The notes under the pieces are model-generated. The model saw only the letters and a list, made by a program, of their open reading frames with translations. It did no database searches and had not been told where the DNA came from. The translations under genes and the position numbers were made by a program. This document shows positions 34,160 through 46,390 of a DNA stretch of 64,000 bases, one piece after another. This stretch comes from Podaxis mareebaensis (taxonomy: Eukaryota > Basidiomycota > Agaricomycetes > Agaricales > Agaricaceae), in assembly GCA_018524725.1 (NCBI GenBank), contig JAEUWP010000364.1, forward strand, positions 1 to 64,000. The letters run 5' to 3'. Numbering within the stretch: the first letter of the stretch is position 1; every line of letters starts with the position of its first letter.

Positions 34160-34820
34160 TGGCTAAGACGCGTCACTTTTGTTGTTTTCTATCCCTTGAC
34201 ATACAGCATGGAAGTCGAAAAATAGCATGTTTGGCAGATATGCAGTATCCCATCAATGGAAGAATCTGCAACATTACCAGATATCGCCCACGATTTTTTC
34301 CGCATCAGACCAAAGGTTCCACCGCACTTAACGACTCTCACAGGTAGGACAGCGATAGCGCAACATTCCAAAAGGAGTCTCCTTGCAAGCCATCCGTCGT
34401 GGCTCTTAATCCACCAAAGAAGCACCCAAGGAACCATATGGAAACATGCCTGTCAAACTCGGGAGTGGGACTTATGAAGGTGATTGCCACCGCTCGCTCC
34501 CGACGATGCCATTGATGTCACTTTTCCTGTCCTAAAATAGGAGCAGATAATGGGTGTGACTCAATAAAATTTCGGGTTCGTGACTCCCCGATGTCGAGCG
34601 TCGAATGTTGAGCACCAAAGAAGGTAGAGGGGAATAATGGGGCACATACAGGTCCATAACATGATACAGATGTCCTAATATCAAACACATGAGCAGAGGG
34701 CGTTCAAACATACAATCCACCATGTCAACGGAGTGAGACGCCTCCCGGAAACTTAATTTGAACCATCCGAAAACAATCCAACACATGATACACCTGCCAA
34801 ACATCCGCGCCCACCACAGA
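34160..34820. other. Intergenic, no gene seen
   Basis: Promoter of the SLATT gene and 3' flank of XRN1. Confidence 0.6.
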
Positions 34821-37800
34821 TCAAGATACAACCGGCGAGAACGAAGCCCGGCCTCGGCCTCTCATACCTCCCCTCGGTGCTCCTCGAGGATGGAACCCGT
34901 TAGCATGCAGATTGAATCCTCCTCGGCCGCGCACGGCCCCGTATCCTCTACCACGTGACCCTCCTCTAAAAGAACCTATGCTATTGGTAGTTGGCGCAGA
35001 CTCCGCTGTCGAGTCTGAAGCGGCATAGTGAGATACATTGCCACGTCCGTTGACCTGGTTGGGGGGAGTAGGCAGCACACCACGCCCGTTCACGTGATTC
35101 ACCGACCCTGAAACGGACCCACCGCGTCCATGGCCGTTTGCAACAACTTGGCTCATGGGAGCAGGAAGATGGCCCCCACGCCCATTGATATAACCTCCCC
35201 TCGCCCGGTTGGGATTACTCATGATCTGCACATGAGCCGGGTGGGCGGGTTGACTATGATCGTGCATTAACACAGGGGCTAAAAGCGAAACAAACGAAAC
35301 GTTACCTTTGTGGGGGTGCTGGACGGAATCCCGCGGCAGCACGTTGACCGGGAGCAGGTTGGACAAGGGGATGAGGTCCGTAACGAGGGTTGAAAGGTGT
35401 AGCGATAGGCGGTGGCGGAGGAACCTTCGGGTTCGTTGAAGTGACGAACTGCGGATTTGACAGGTTAAGACACGAGTTGAAGTCCACAGTCATGCCTCTA
35501 TATGCCGAACACCTATTGCGAACGCTCAGCATGATTCTTCCCGATCGAATGAGCCAACGTACCGATCACCTAGTGTTACACCGGACATGAAGGGCACATC
35601 CCATAAAACATCCATCGACTTCGCATTGAGTCCAATAACGACCCCTTTGACCGACAACGGGACGGCACCGGAGTCCCTGACCATTGTTACCCGATCTCCT
35701 AGCGCAAACTTCTGGTTTTGTAACCGATAGACCGCGTGTCCAGGCTTGAGGACCGCTTGTCTCGGGATGCCCTTGACGATGGCCTTCTTGAAATCCGCAG
35801 CTGTCTTGTTTTTGGTTAGCGAGTCCGCGAGTTGTTCGAGTTCCTTTACGGTTTCCTGGGCGCCATAAGCCGGTATCGCGGAATGATCGAGAATGTATGC
35901 ACACCTTGGACAACTGATCGCAAAACAAGGATACTGGCTCGAAGTTCGAGACACCTCTTGCCTTCAACCACGCTCTGATCTCCCGAACCCTTTCATCTGG
36001 CTTATGATCGGTGAAAACCTCGGACGCAAGAACCATTGCATCGCCGTCGGTATCCAAACATCTAAAGATCTCAGGGAACGCAGCCTGAAATAAGCTAGGT
36101 TAATTACCAGGCTGTTCCAGAACATCCATTGAAACTAACCTTATAGTCTTTGACTAACTCCGCCGCTTTGTCGCTGTATTCCCAGTGCCTACCGTCCTTC
36201 CTCGTGTAGTCCACAACCTTCAAGGACTTCGCTTCAAACTTCAAACTCAAACCAATGTTGATCTTCTGTTTATCGTTCCCGGCAACGACCATAAAACTCG
36301 ACGTGATTCTCGACAATGCCCGCGGCGAAATCCCAATAATCTCAGCAGCCTTGAATGAAGGTAGGTATCTTGAAGCTTTCCGGTTGTTCACAATAGCCTT
36401 GAACTTCTCAGTCTCCGATTTCTCTGATGGGAAGAACTAGAAACAAATATAATTATAAGCCACTCACACGCGTGAGTCCAAGGAGGTACTCACTGCCAAG
36501 ATAACGGATAGACTGGTTTCCGCTGTTGCTGTAACTTGCGCCGCAACCCCATATGCATGTTCTCCAAGGAAGAACACCTTGCTTCCTTCCGGGAATTCCT
36601 CCTTCAAGGGTGGTGGCTCCCTTTCCATGAACCTCGGGTCCTCCGAAACGACTTCACCCAAACACATCTGCACAGCCTGCTCGACTTCTTTGTTTGCTTC
36701 TTCATAATCCTTCACAAGAGCTCCATTCTCCAGTCGCTTCAAACCCTTCAACGGCCTAACGTGCAACAGCACGTCAATCTGTCCCGTCAAAACACCACAT
36801 TTCTTCGAATATACCGATTCAATACGCTCCGCTTTACTCTTCCAGTGAGCCAAACCCTGTGGTGCGTGTGGGGTAGACACGACTTTCGGCGGTGTGTTTG
36901 GTATCACAGCTATTTTCTCGTACTTGAATAACGAATCGGACACGGCAACCACAAGTCCTTCCTGGAGGAACGGCCAGCCAATGAACGTCTTGTGTCCGAT
37001 CATCTTTTGCGCAATCTCCTGTGTCTTCGTCTTCTCGTGTAAATTCTCGATCTTTACCACCATCGACTTGTTTTTCGACTCCCTACCGTGGACATTAACG
37101 CCATGGAAATCCAGTACGGCTGTATGCGGGAGCGTTTTGAGCGAAGGGAAGCCGGAGAGTGCTTCTGCGCCCAAGAACACGCCGTCGCAAAGCCCTGGCA
37201 CAAGATGGAGGCCATCAAGCGTCGGCAGATCAAAGGGTTCCATTTTGCAGTAGCACCGGTAAATGGTTGGGAAGAACCCGGGAAGAGAAGAGGGATATAC
37301 TGTAGACTCGTCGGGGTTGAAACTGAACTTAGTACTGGTGCCCCAGGTGTTGCGTTTGCGCTCTTCAGGCGTCAGTCTGTGCTCTCTAGCTGTAAAGGTG
37401 TGAGATCAAGCTGTATACTAGGGAAGATCAAGACTTACAAGCCATGGCTCTCAATAATCTATTTTCATCTATGAACGGGATCTTCACAATAGCCTCCCAA
37501 TCCTGCTTCTTTCCATTAAGATCCTGTTCGAACTCGGCAGGGTAGAAATCCAGAATGGGCGAGTTGGGATCATACATCAGATCCCTATATGCCTCTGGAA
37601 TATGCTCCATACTCGCGGCAGGCAAGACGCCCATGAGCTGCTCGAACGGTTTGAAGGGAGTTCCAAGAACAAATTCGAAAGTCATCTTATCGACGTTGCG
37701 CAAATCTGTCAAACAGAGCTGAGTCTCCTGTGAGTTTTCCATAGATATTTACAACGTACCGGAAATGCGCGGCGCGTAATGATAGTTGTAGAACCATCCC

Positions 37801-40103
37801 CAAGACGCGACTCCGCTGTAATAATAGTGCATAACCCACTGTAATCCCTCCACGTATCGATATACCAAGTCGCCCATCGCCTTCGGGTCATCATACGATA
37901 TCTCCAACTTTCCCTGTCAACATTGTTAGTGGAGTTACATATATGCGTAGGGAATGGATCTACCTGATAATACCCCCTCTTCCACTCGTCCATCTTCTCC
38001 TTGATCGAACGTTCATACCTGGCCTCGAATCCACCATCTGCATCATCATCAAAAGTAGGTGCCTTCTCATACTTCTGCAATACCCGATCTACAGCCGCAC
38101 GACTCTCCTCGTCATCTTCATCCTCATCACTTACGTCCTCCCACTCACTATCCGGCGGTTCCTCAGCATTCTCCTCGATCACATTCGCACTTGCGAGGCT
38201 ACTCTTCTCGATGTCCTCTTCGATGTTGTCGTTCTCCAAAACCCCGGGTAACCGCCAAGTAACGATATTATTATCATTCTCGTCATATTCATCCCACCGC
38301 ACGCTAAGGTGCAAGTCTTCTGCGAGGCGATTGATAAACGCGCGCTCGCGAGCAGGGAAGGTGTTGAGCATGGACAGTTTCCCCGCTTTGGACACAGGCC
38401 CATCCCGGCTGTCGAGAATGTATGCCTTGACTTTGTTGAAGATTTCTCTTTGCGGCTGTGTCAAGACTGTCGGAAACGCGTATCAGCTGTAGGAGATACT
38501 AATGATATAGGGAGACGAACGTACCAAGTTTGGACCGCTTACGGCCCATCTCCATCTCCTTCACGTGTTTCGCTTGCTTTCCTTTGAACCAATTCAAATC
38601 CGCATACTCCTTCTCAAAAACTTCCTGTTCCCATTGCGCCATTTCGTCGAGAACCACTTGGAGTCGCTTGACGTTAATGACGCCGCTTTCGTTGATATAA
38701 CCGTCTGTAAAAACGTGAGTCAGGTCATGCTGTTGGTTGCTGCCGAAACGAAAACTCACCGAGGCCAGGCAAAACCTTCTTATACACTTCGAATAGCTTC
38801 TCCAATCCATTCTCATGGATGTGCAAGTCGGGAAGATTGGGCAAAAAATCATTGCCGACAAACACAGCAAGCAAAATGAAATCATCAATAACACGCTCCA
38901 AGTTGTACTCAAAGGGTAGCACTGGTTCAATATCGCGGAATTCGAGGTCGAGATATTCGCGCATAAGGCAAAGGTGAAGCAGATAGAAATTGATCGACTC
39001 CAGGCTGTGTAGTGCAATAAGCAACGTGTATGTGGAATGAAAATCAATAATCCATACCTTGTGTTGTTCTTCTTCTTCGAACTAGGACCAAACTTGACTT
39101 CCTCTCGCAGTAAGCAGAAATGAGGGTCATGGCTCAAAAGCCCAAGCATAATAAGATCGGCATCCAGGCCATATAAACAATGGCGAATGTTGGGGTCGTA
39201 GTCCGGCTGTGCCCGGGACAACCTGATATACTCCATAATCTTGTGTTCGCCCTCTCCTGGAACCTCATGACCAGACAACACGACTTGGATGCCTCGCCAA
39301 TTGGAATCTTCGGAGATTTTCTTATTAACAAAGTAGCGCAACTGCTCGGACAAACGGGCCATGAAGGGTGTACCTATGAAAAGGGGTCAGTGCGCACGAA
39401 CAGCCCAAAGCATGAAGGAGGCGCACCTGGTGTGATACAGTTGCTGTCAAAGGCCTTTTCATCGGGCAGCTTTTCTCCTTTCCTCTCCGCCTTTTCTCTG
39501 ATTTCCTTTGCTTCCTTCGCAGAACGGAAACGCCGGCTGCGTTGCTGATTCATCTTAGCACGAGGCGCAACGCCATCAACCGCCATGAAGAACAACTTTT
39601 TCGGCTTGATTTTGCTGAAAAGGTGGTCGACGTAAGCAAAGATAGATGTGAATATTTGGTCTTCAGAAAGTCGAAAATGAGCGTCTTCGTCATTGGGATG
39701 AGAACCTAGAGCAACCATAAGTGGCACGGAATGATGTCGTTAGATAGCAGGCAGCGCACAGTTGTGGATGATGCCGTTGAAATCGAGGTATAGGTTATCT
39801 GCTTGCGGTCAGAGGGACGTTGTGTGTCAAGGTCCCAGAGACATACCAAATTCTGGAATCTTGTTCTCTTGGATTAGTTGTGACGTCAAAGGGTAGCGTT
39901 CACTATCCCAGCGATAAGAAAAACACATCAGGAGACTGGGATACGCGGCGACCTACGAGATGTAGCGGAAGAACTAGAATGGGGAACATGAGCAACGTCG
40001 GGTGTGCGCTAATTCTGCAACAAGACCAACCTTTGGGATACCTGGGAGACATCAGATGCATTGTGAGGTGCGTTCAGATAGAACAAGATAGATACGTACC
40101 CAT
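34821..40103 (-). CDS. XRN1: 5'-3' exoribonuclease 1
   Basis: Main cytoplasmic 5'-3' mRNA decay nuclease. Eighteen exons: 40103-40100, 40041-40031, 39973-39957, 39902-39847, 39798-39760, 39705-39427, 39373-39058, 39004-38760, 38704-38525, 38466-37964, 37913-37760, 37705-37439, 37389-36494, 36436-36140, 36084-35905, 35855-35563, 35512-35306, 35253-34821; 1458 aa, close to yeast Xrn1. Start MGIPKFFRYISERYPL. Catalytic and substrate motifs: [72 protein letters not shown]2 has [20 protein letters not shown]. Central PAZ/KOW-like and SH3-like domains follow ([10 protein letters not shown]...GVVIGL). The tail is Pro-rich and then RG/RGG-rich. The first three coding exons are 4, 11 and 17 nt. Confidence 0.96.
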
Positions 40104-43100
40104 TATACTATTACAAGTACGGGAAGCAGGGAGCAAGGATAGTGGCAAGTTTCAAGTCTGTATGTCACGAGGACAGGCACCAGCGCAACGGACATGCTGA
40201 CTGAGGCGTGGTGGAAATTTACTTAGAAAGGTGAGTCAATTGCCATTCCAGGACTGACCTTCTCAACCCTCAAGGGCTCTTGCAATGTGCACAATTAAGC
40301 TCTTACTGTATAGCTGTAGGTATCTGCTGTGTCTCCGTATCGGACTCCTTTTCTCTTGCATTCCACGCCGAAAATGTCGTCCTCCGAAACGGACCCTCCT
40401 GACCTTGACTTCCCTCATGTAAAAGAAACCTTCCCACAGTTCCAAATTCTAACAGCAAGCTCCTGACATGTCTTAACTGCGACGCCCGACTTCACCGGCG
40501 GCAGATGCCCCAGAGATCGAGCCCATCCCCTTTTTCGGGGGGAAAATCAGGTTGAATTCATCCACCACCTCGCGACTATTTTTCTTAGCCAGTATCCAGG
40601 GATGACCCAGCCCATCGGGAATCGCTCTAGGACGCTATATCTTATGTCCATTTTCGCCCATCAGCAAGGTCCTTCGAGTGTTACTTCCCTGCACGCCAAT
40701 TCCCAACTCTCGATCAAGTGTTAATTTCATCAAGCTCTCAGAAGCCATCATGCTTACACAGGACCTCGTCTGACTTAAGCCAAGACTAAAGGTATTCCCA
40801 CTTAAACTATATATCGTTGTACTCAGAAATTGAAGTTTGGATTTCATTCTTCTATTATACATTCGACCTGTTCGCTGCTGAGGCCCTAGCCAACATCCCC
40901 CCCCCCTAAAACAAGCTCTATAGGTCATGCGAGAAGCCCTCATCCAATCCCGTGCTTATCCACTCCGCTTCTGTGGTGACTGTACTTTACTTGGAAGAAT
41001 GTTTCTCCCTGCAATGCATTTTCCCATCTGGAATATGCTTAACGGCCCTCGAAACCATTCCAGCGTTCATCTACCAACAGCAGATACAATCATGACAGTC
41101 GACCACCAATTTCAAAGATCCACCTTTGTGCCTCCCCTCAACAATCTGTCATCTATCTCATGCATAGAAAATTCCCCATAGTTCCACCGCGGACATTACA
41201 ATTACCTACCACTAGGTAGTTGCATCAAACCGTACAGAAGGCCGTTAGGACATCCACAAGAAGGCTTGGGCTGCAACCAGATGCTGACAATCATCTTATC
41301 TTAACTGATCCGCCTCTCAGTCCCCGTCACACCACTACCGCCACCACTACCGCCACCGTGTCACGGGTATTTTCATCCGTGGAGATACTTATGCACCGAT
41401 CCACTCCATCTTCAAGCTAAAGTGTGAAGTCCCTATGGTTGGGATTCGAATTTTCGTCACCAAAATGTGAAATAATGGTTAATGGTTAAGGCTGTGACTA
41501 TCACGCTGACTCCTGACGATATCAACCACTACCCGTATCAAGTTCCTGTACGCCAATCGGCGGTTGAGGGTCTGCACTTCAAACCACCACGTTGGTGCAT
41601 GATCTCATCGAGCTGGGGCTTTATTTACAGGACCCACTTCACCGCACACATGCCTAGGTTCTCTAATGGCGCAGATGTTCAGATGTTACATTCGAGCGCA
41701 GCTCAAATAAAGACCACAAAACTATCCTTGACAGCCAAGATCTCATTAACCACATGATACAAGTACCTCCGCCCCCGACGATCACACACATGCCTAGGTT
41801 CTCTAATGGCGCAGATGTTCAGATGTTATATTCGAACGCAGCCCAAATAAGACCACAAAACTATCCTTGACAGCCAAGATTTCATTAACCACATAATACA
41901 AGCACCTCCGCCCCCGACGATCCACGCCGAACGAGATCGCAAAGAACTGAAGAGTGGGTTCATTTGGTACTTCTCCAAACCCCAAAACCAGTTTTCCAGG
42001 CAATCCTAGGTTGTTCCCCCCCGTGATGTTGACTCCGTCATTAACGGAACCAAGGACTGGCAATGAACACCTGCACCATCTCAACTTCCATGGAATACGG
42101 AGGAGAGGGGTCGTTATTACACCACTTGGGTTAGGTTAGACTCAAGGTTATCGGTCCACACAGCCCCCGTTCCTTTCATTGACAGGACTCAGTTGGACAG
42201 GAGAGGCACATGGTGATCATGATCGTAATCATGAAAGTTACGGACATCAATGGCTAATTGCTTCCCCCTCGACATCAATCATCATGGGAATCATGATTGA
42301 GAACTGAATTGAGTAGTATCCAGTTACCGTTGCTTCAGGTATATATGAACGTTTAATGTCTAATCCGTCTAGGTCTAAGTTAGACGAACAATGACACGGC
42401 TACACGCCACTAGGTTAGCTGATTTACTCGCCCACACAAACCGCTTTCGCACAACTGTGACAAGTTCTGCTACCAACAACTAGGAGTTGAAACCTTTTCC
42501 GTCCGAGGTAATTCCTCTTACGGTACCTCCATCAAGCAACGCTGGTGTTGTGAAACCGTCCCAATACCGATCCCCGACCCGTTTTGGTGACACCTCCTTC
42601 CGGCATTCAAAATTCCCAATCCCCAATCTTCTGCACTCACAGCTGTCCCACCTACCCCTCGGGATATGGTTCAGCCAACTCAACCGATGCCAGACAGGTA
42701 CTATACTTACTTCAATGTATGAGAAAAACTCACAGGTAAAGACGCCGTAACCGCTATCTGGCTACCCCAAAAGTGCACTAACTCTGAGAAAACTGCAACC
42801 GGAAATATTTCATACCCCATCTCGCCAGATGTAGATCCCGAATACTCAGCACCTCGCCCCATGGTTGTGGATCAGTCATGACAAGCCGCCGGGGGGAGCA
42901 CGGTCTGATCGACTATAGGCCGGTTATTTGAAGCCGCATGGGCGCGTTGAAGATGGGACCTAGGCATTAGGAGATGTACGCCACCCAGTGACAGCTTCAG
43001 TATTTTTTTTCTCACTAAATATTTTAAGGGGACTAGGAAGCGAGGACAGCGAAATATCTTGATGTCTGGACTAAAATTAGTGGACTGGGGAATTCCACGG

Positions 43101-44064
43101 ACATGGGAACCGCGAGGCTAGTACCCTAACGTACTCCACTGCGTCCACTGTTCAGTTGTCTCTGAGAGATTACATGCGGAAGTGGTGGACGGTATGGGCG
43201 CTTGTCAGTCAAACAGAGCTGTTATTGAGAACAAACATCACCCAACATTAGCCACTCACACAAGGAACTAATCAAACTCGGCTATTACTTGACTTGACGT
43301 AACGGTATTCATAGTCATTTCAACATTCCCATCTGGCGTGGTTGAGGCCTCCTGCGAAACCGTCTACACCCCATCTGTCCAACGCCAAAGACACGAGGCC
43401 TGAGGGACAGGGTCTGAGGTCGTTCTATACCCATATCAACTCTGGCATTCCAGCATTAACGCCTCGGCTATGACGTCTAACGAGCCTACCCACAATCACC
43501 ATTCTGATATATGACGCGAGTGATACTCGAAGCGCTAATATCGCCTGATGTCTAATTTGACATGCACCAAGTCGAAGCCACATAGTCACAGTATTTTTGG
43601 AACTTGGCAAGAAGATGGGATGTCACGAACTATGATTATCACTTCGCCTCGGCGAGATTATCTGCAGATGGCCGAGTGTGGGATATCCCTTCTGGTGGAA
43701 TGGCATGAGAATCCGTTGAAAACCGGTATTGTCGATGTCATTCTACGTGTTTGGGGTTTGCAACCACTCGTAGCAAGGGATCGACGTGGAAGGCCAGCGC
43801 CGTTGTGCTCGAATAGGTTATTACCTAGCCTACTGACTGATGCGAATATGCCAGGACACAGATTAGATATCATCACTGAGGCCGAGATGCGAAACGAAGT
43901 ATATATCCGTTTGTAACAACCCACTGCCCACTCCAACATCCAACCCAAATTACACCCAAAATACACTTCTAACTATTCCCTAAGCACCAACATTCAATCG
44001 AAGATAGAAACAAGCAGGGAGCTCCTTGCATTTCGCTTCCTCGCCCCAAACCATAATCACCGGA
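40104..44064. other. Gene-poor stretch of 4 kb
   Basis: No frame has recognisable homology or a believable exon chain. The longest plus frame (43548-43916) matches nothing I know. The only structure seen is a 140-bp tandem duplication at 41645-41922. Confidence 0.55.
41645..41922. repeat. 140-bp tandem duplication
   Basis: CACACATGCCTAGGTTCTC starts at 41645 and again at 41785. Both units run through CCGCCCCCGACGATC with scattered single-base differences and a one-base indel, so the duplication is not brand new. Confidence 0.9.
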
Positions 44065-46390
44065 CTACAGCCATTCCACGGTCTTGACACAACAAGTAGA
44101 ATCATCAGCTGATGATTGATCAGAGGACTGAAACCAGCTTACCGCGGGAGGTTTTGACGAGATGTCATATGTCACCCGATTGATACCAGCCACTTCATTG
44201 GTAATACGGGACGATATACGCCTGAGGACCTCAGGGGGGAATACATACCTGTGGATTTCGATTTCGAAAACGCAGTATGATACGTGCAAGACCGCAGCGT
44301 GAGATAAATAGGAAATTGGAGATGATCGGTCAGGGTCGGGACTAAACCCTTGCGATATGCAAACACAGAAGCCAGAAACACTCACCAATCGGCGGTCATG
44401 AAGTCCTCAGATTGAACAGCACGTAGAGCGATGACCTAGGGCGCGGCGCCGATTGAGTTTATTTGACTCTTTTTTCCCTGCTTCCTGTGGAGACGAATTG
44501 GGGGTGCACCGAACTTACCTGTTCGTAGGTTCTCTGATCCCCCATAACCCCTACAGCTTTCACAGGTAGCAGAACTGCGAAGGCCTGAGATATATCATTA
44601 TAGAGACCGGCCTTGCGGATCTCCTCGATATAGATGCTGTCAGCATGTTGGAGGATCTTGACTTGTTCACGCGTAACGGGTCCAAGGATACGAATGGCCA
44701 GTCCTGGTCCAGGGAAAGGATGCCTTTGCACGAGGGCTGCGGGTATTGAGAGGAGCCGCCCTAATGCACGGACTTCATCTAGAGTAAGTCCAAGGGCAGC
44801 AAGTCACCAATGAATGAAGATGTTAGCTGCTGGTAAACGAACCTGGATCCCATTGAATCGCTTCTTACCTTTGAACAACTCTCGAAGGGGTTCAATCAAC
44901 TTTAGCTTCATGTCCTTCAAGAGTCCACCGACGTTGTGGTGCGTTTTGATTGTAGCGCTGGGACCCTTAAAGCTGATGCTTTCGATGACATCTGGGTAGA
45001 GAGTACCCTGGAGTAACCACTCCACGCGTCCTTTAGCCACACCACCCTTTTCTTCGTCCTCCGCGGCCGCCTCGATTTTTGCCGCTTCAGCCTCAAAGAC
45101 ATGAATGAACGTATTTCCGATGATCTTTCGCTTTTGTTCTGGATCTTCAACACCTTCCAACCGCGAGAGGAAAAGATCAGAGGCATCAACAACAGTCAAG
45201 TTGACACCTAGGTTCTTGTTCAACATTTCATGAACTTGTTGGGCTTCATTCATTCTCAGAACACCGTTGTCCACCATTATGGCATGGAACCTGAAAAGAA
45301 CGTCAGTCGTTTTTTTTTATGTGCATCCCTATGACGTACCGGTCACCAATGGCTTCGTGCATCAATTTTGCTGCAACCGTACTATCGACACCACCGCTCA
45401 CCGCCCCAATGACTCGACCCTTGGGCCCACAGATCTCCCTAATGCGTGCAATCTCTTTTCCAATAAACTCTTCCTAAAGATCAGAATGACGTATTGGTGA
45501 TCAGAACACATGTACACATGAACGAAAGAAATGAAGTACCATAGTCCAGTTGGGCCGGCATTGACAGATATTCAAGATGAAACGTCCGATGACCTCCCTT
45601 CCCCGAGGAGAGTGTGTGACTTCTGGGTGGAACTGAATGCCGTAGAACGGTTTGGAGTTATGGGCAAGGGCAGCATAGGGTGCAGTGTTTGTATGACCAA
45701 TGACGTGGAAATCCTTCGGTGGCTCTGAAAGCTGATCACCATGGGACATCCAAACCTGATCAAGAAACGAAATGTGCCAGTTAATTTCGTTCTTAGGGTA
45801 GTGAATCTGACACACCTGCATTTCTTCTCCAAGTCCCTCGAACAAAGCGTCAACAGAGCCTTCTCCGCCGATCTTGTTGATCTTAACCTCCGCGAAGCCA
45901 TACTCCCTGTGATCACACTTTGTGACTTCGCCTCCTAGATTCCACGCTAATTCCTGTTTTCATTGTCTGCCATATCAACAACGATGTTCCCTTGCATGCA
46001 ATGATCTCACCTGCAATCCGTAGCAAATGCCCAGAATCGGCACTCCTGCTTCGAAGACGGCAGGATCGACATGAGGCGATTCTTCGTCGTAGACGGAATA
46101 CGGAGACCCTGAAAGGATGATTCCTGCAGGACGAGCGGTGTGAGACGGGGCGACGGTGGAGATAAGTTTGACAGCGACCTTTGGGTTTGAAGTTGACTTC
46201 AGAGAGTTTGGTGGTGCAGGGCAAAAGCTCCGCATAGACACGGTGTTCTCTGCACCTGCGTGTGATTAAGTGACTATACTGTTGTTTGATGTTCGTCACT
46301 GATGTTGTTGTTATGAGGTGGCATTTCACACACCTGCGATCCAAAATCCAGGATGAGGATTGTGTCGAACTGGTCGTGGATTTCGGCCAT
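44065..46390 (-). CDS. GUA1: GMP synthase (glutamine-hydrolysing)
   Basis: Converts XMP to GMP with ATP and glutamine, last step of de novo guanine nucleotide synthesis. Eleven exons: 46390-46334, 46278-46179, 46123-46011, 45953-45816, 45755-45540, 45473-45340, 45290-44869, 44778-44519, 44435-44386, 44248-44143, 44082-44065; 537 aa. Class I glutamine amidotransferase: ILDFGSQYSHLI, the catalytic Cys in LGICYGLQ, and His/Glu in [14 protein letters not shown] pyrophosphatase P-loop [12 protein letters not shown]. Dimerisation domain: [29 protein letters not shown], ending SKPPATVEWL. The last exon codes only five residues (18 nt). A CACGTG box lies about 125 bp upstream. Full family length, no defects. 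Confidence 0.97.

Noticed and set aside
38001..38492. 163-codon plus-strand frame over XRN1
   Set aside because: Ser-rich mirror of the acidic linker of XRN1 on the opposite strand; no independent support.
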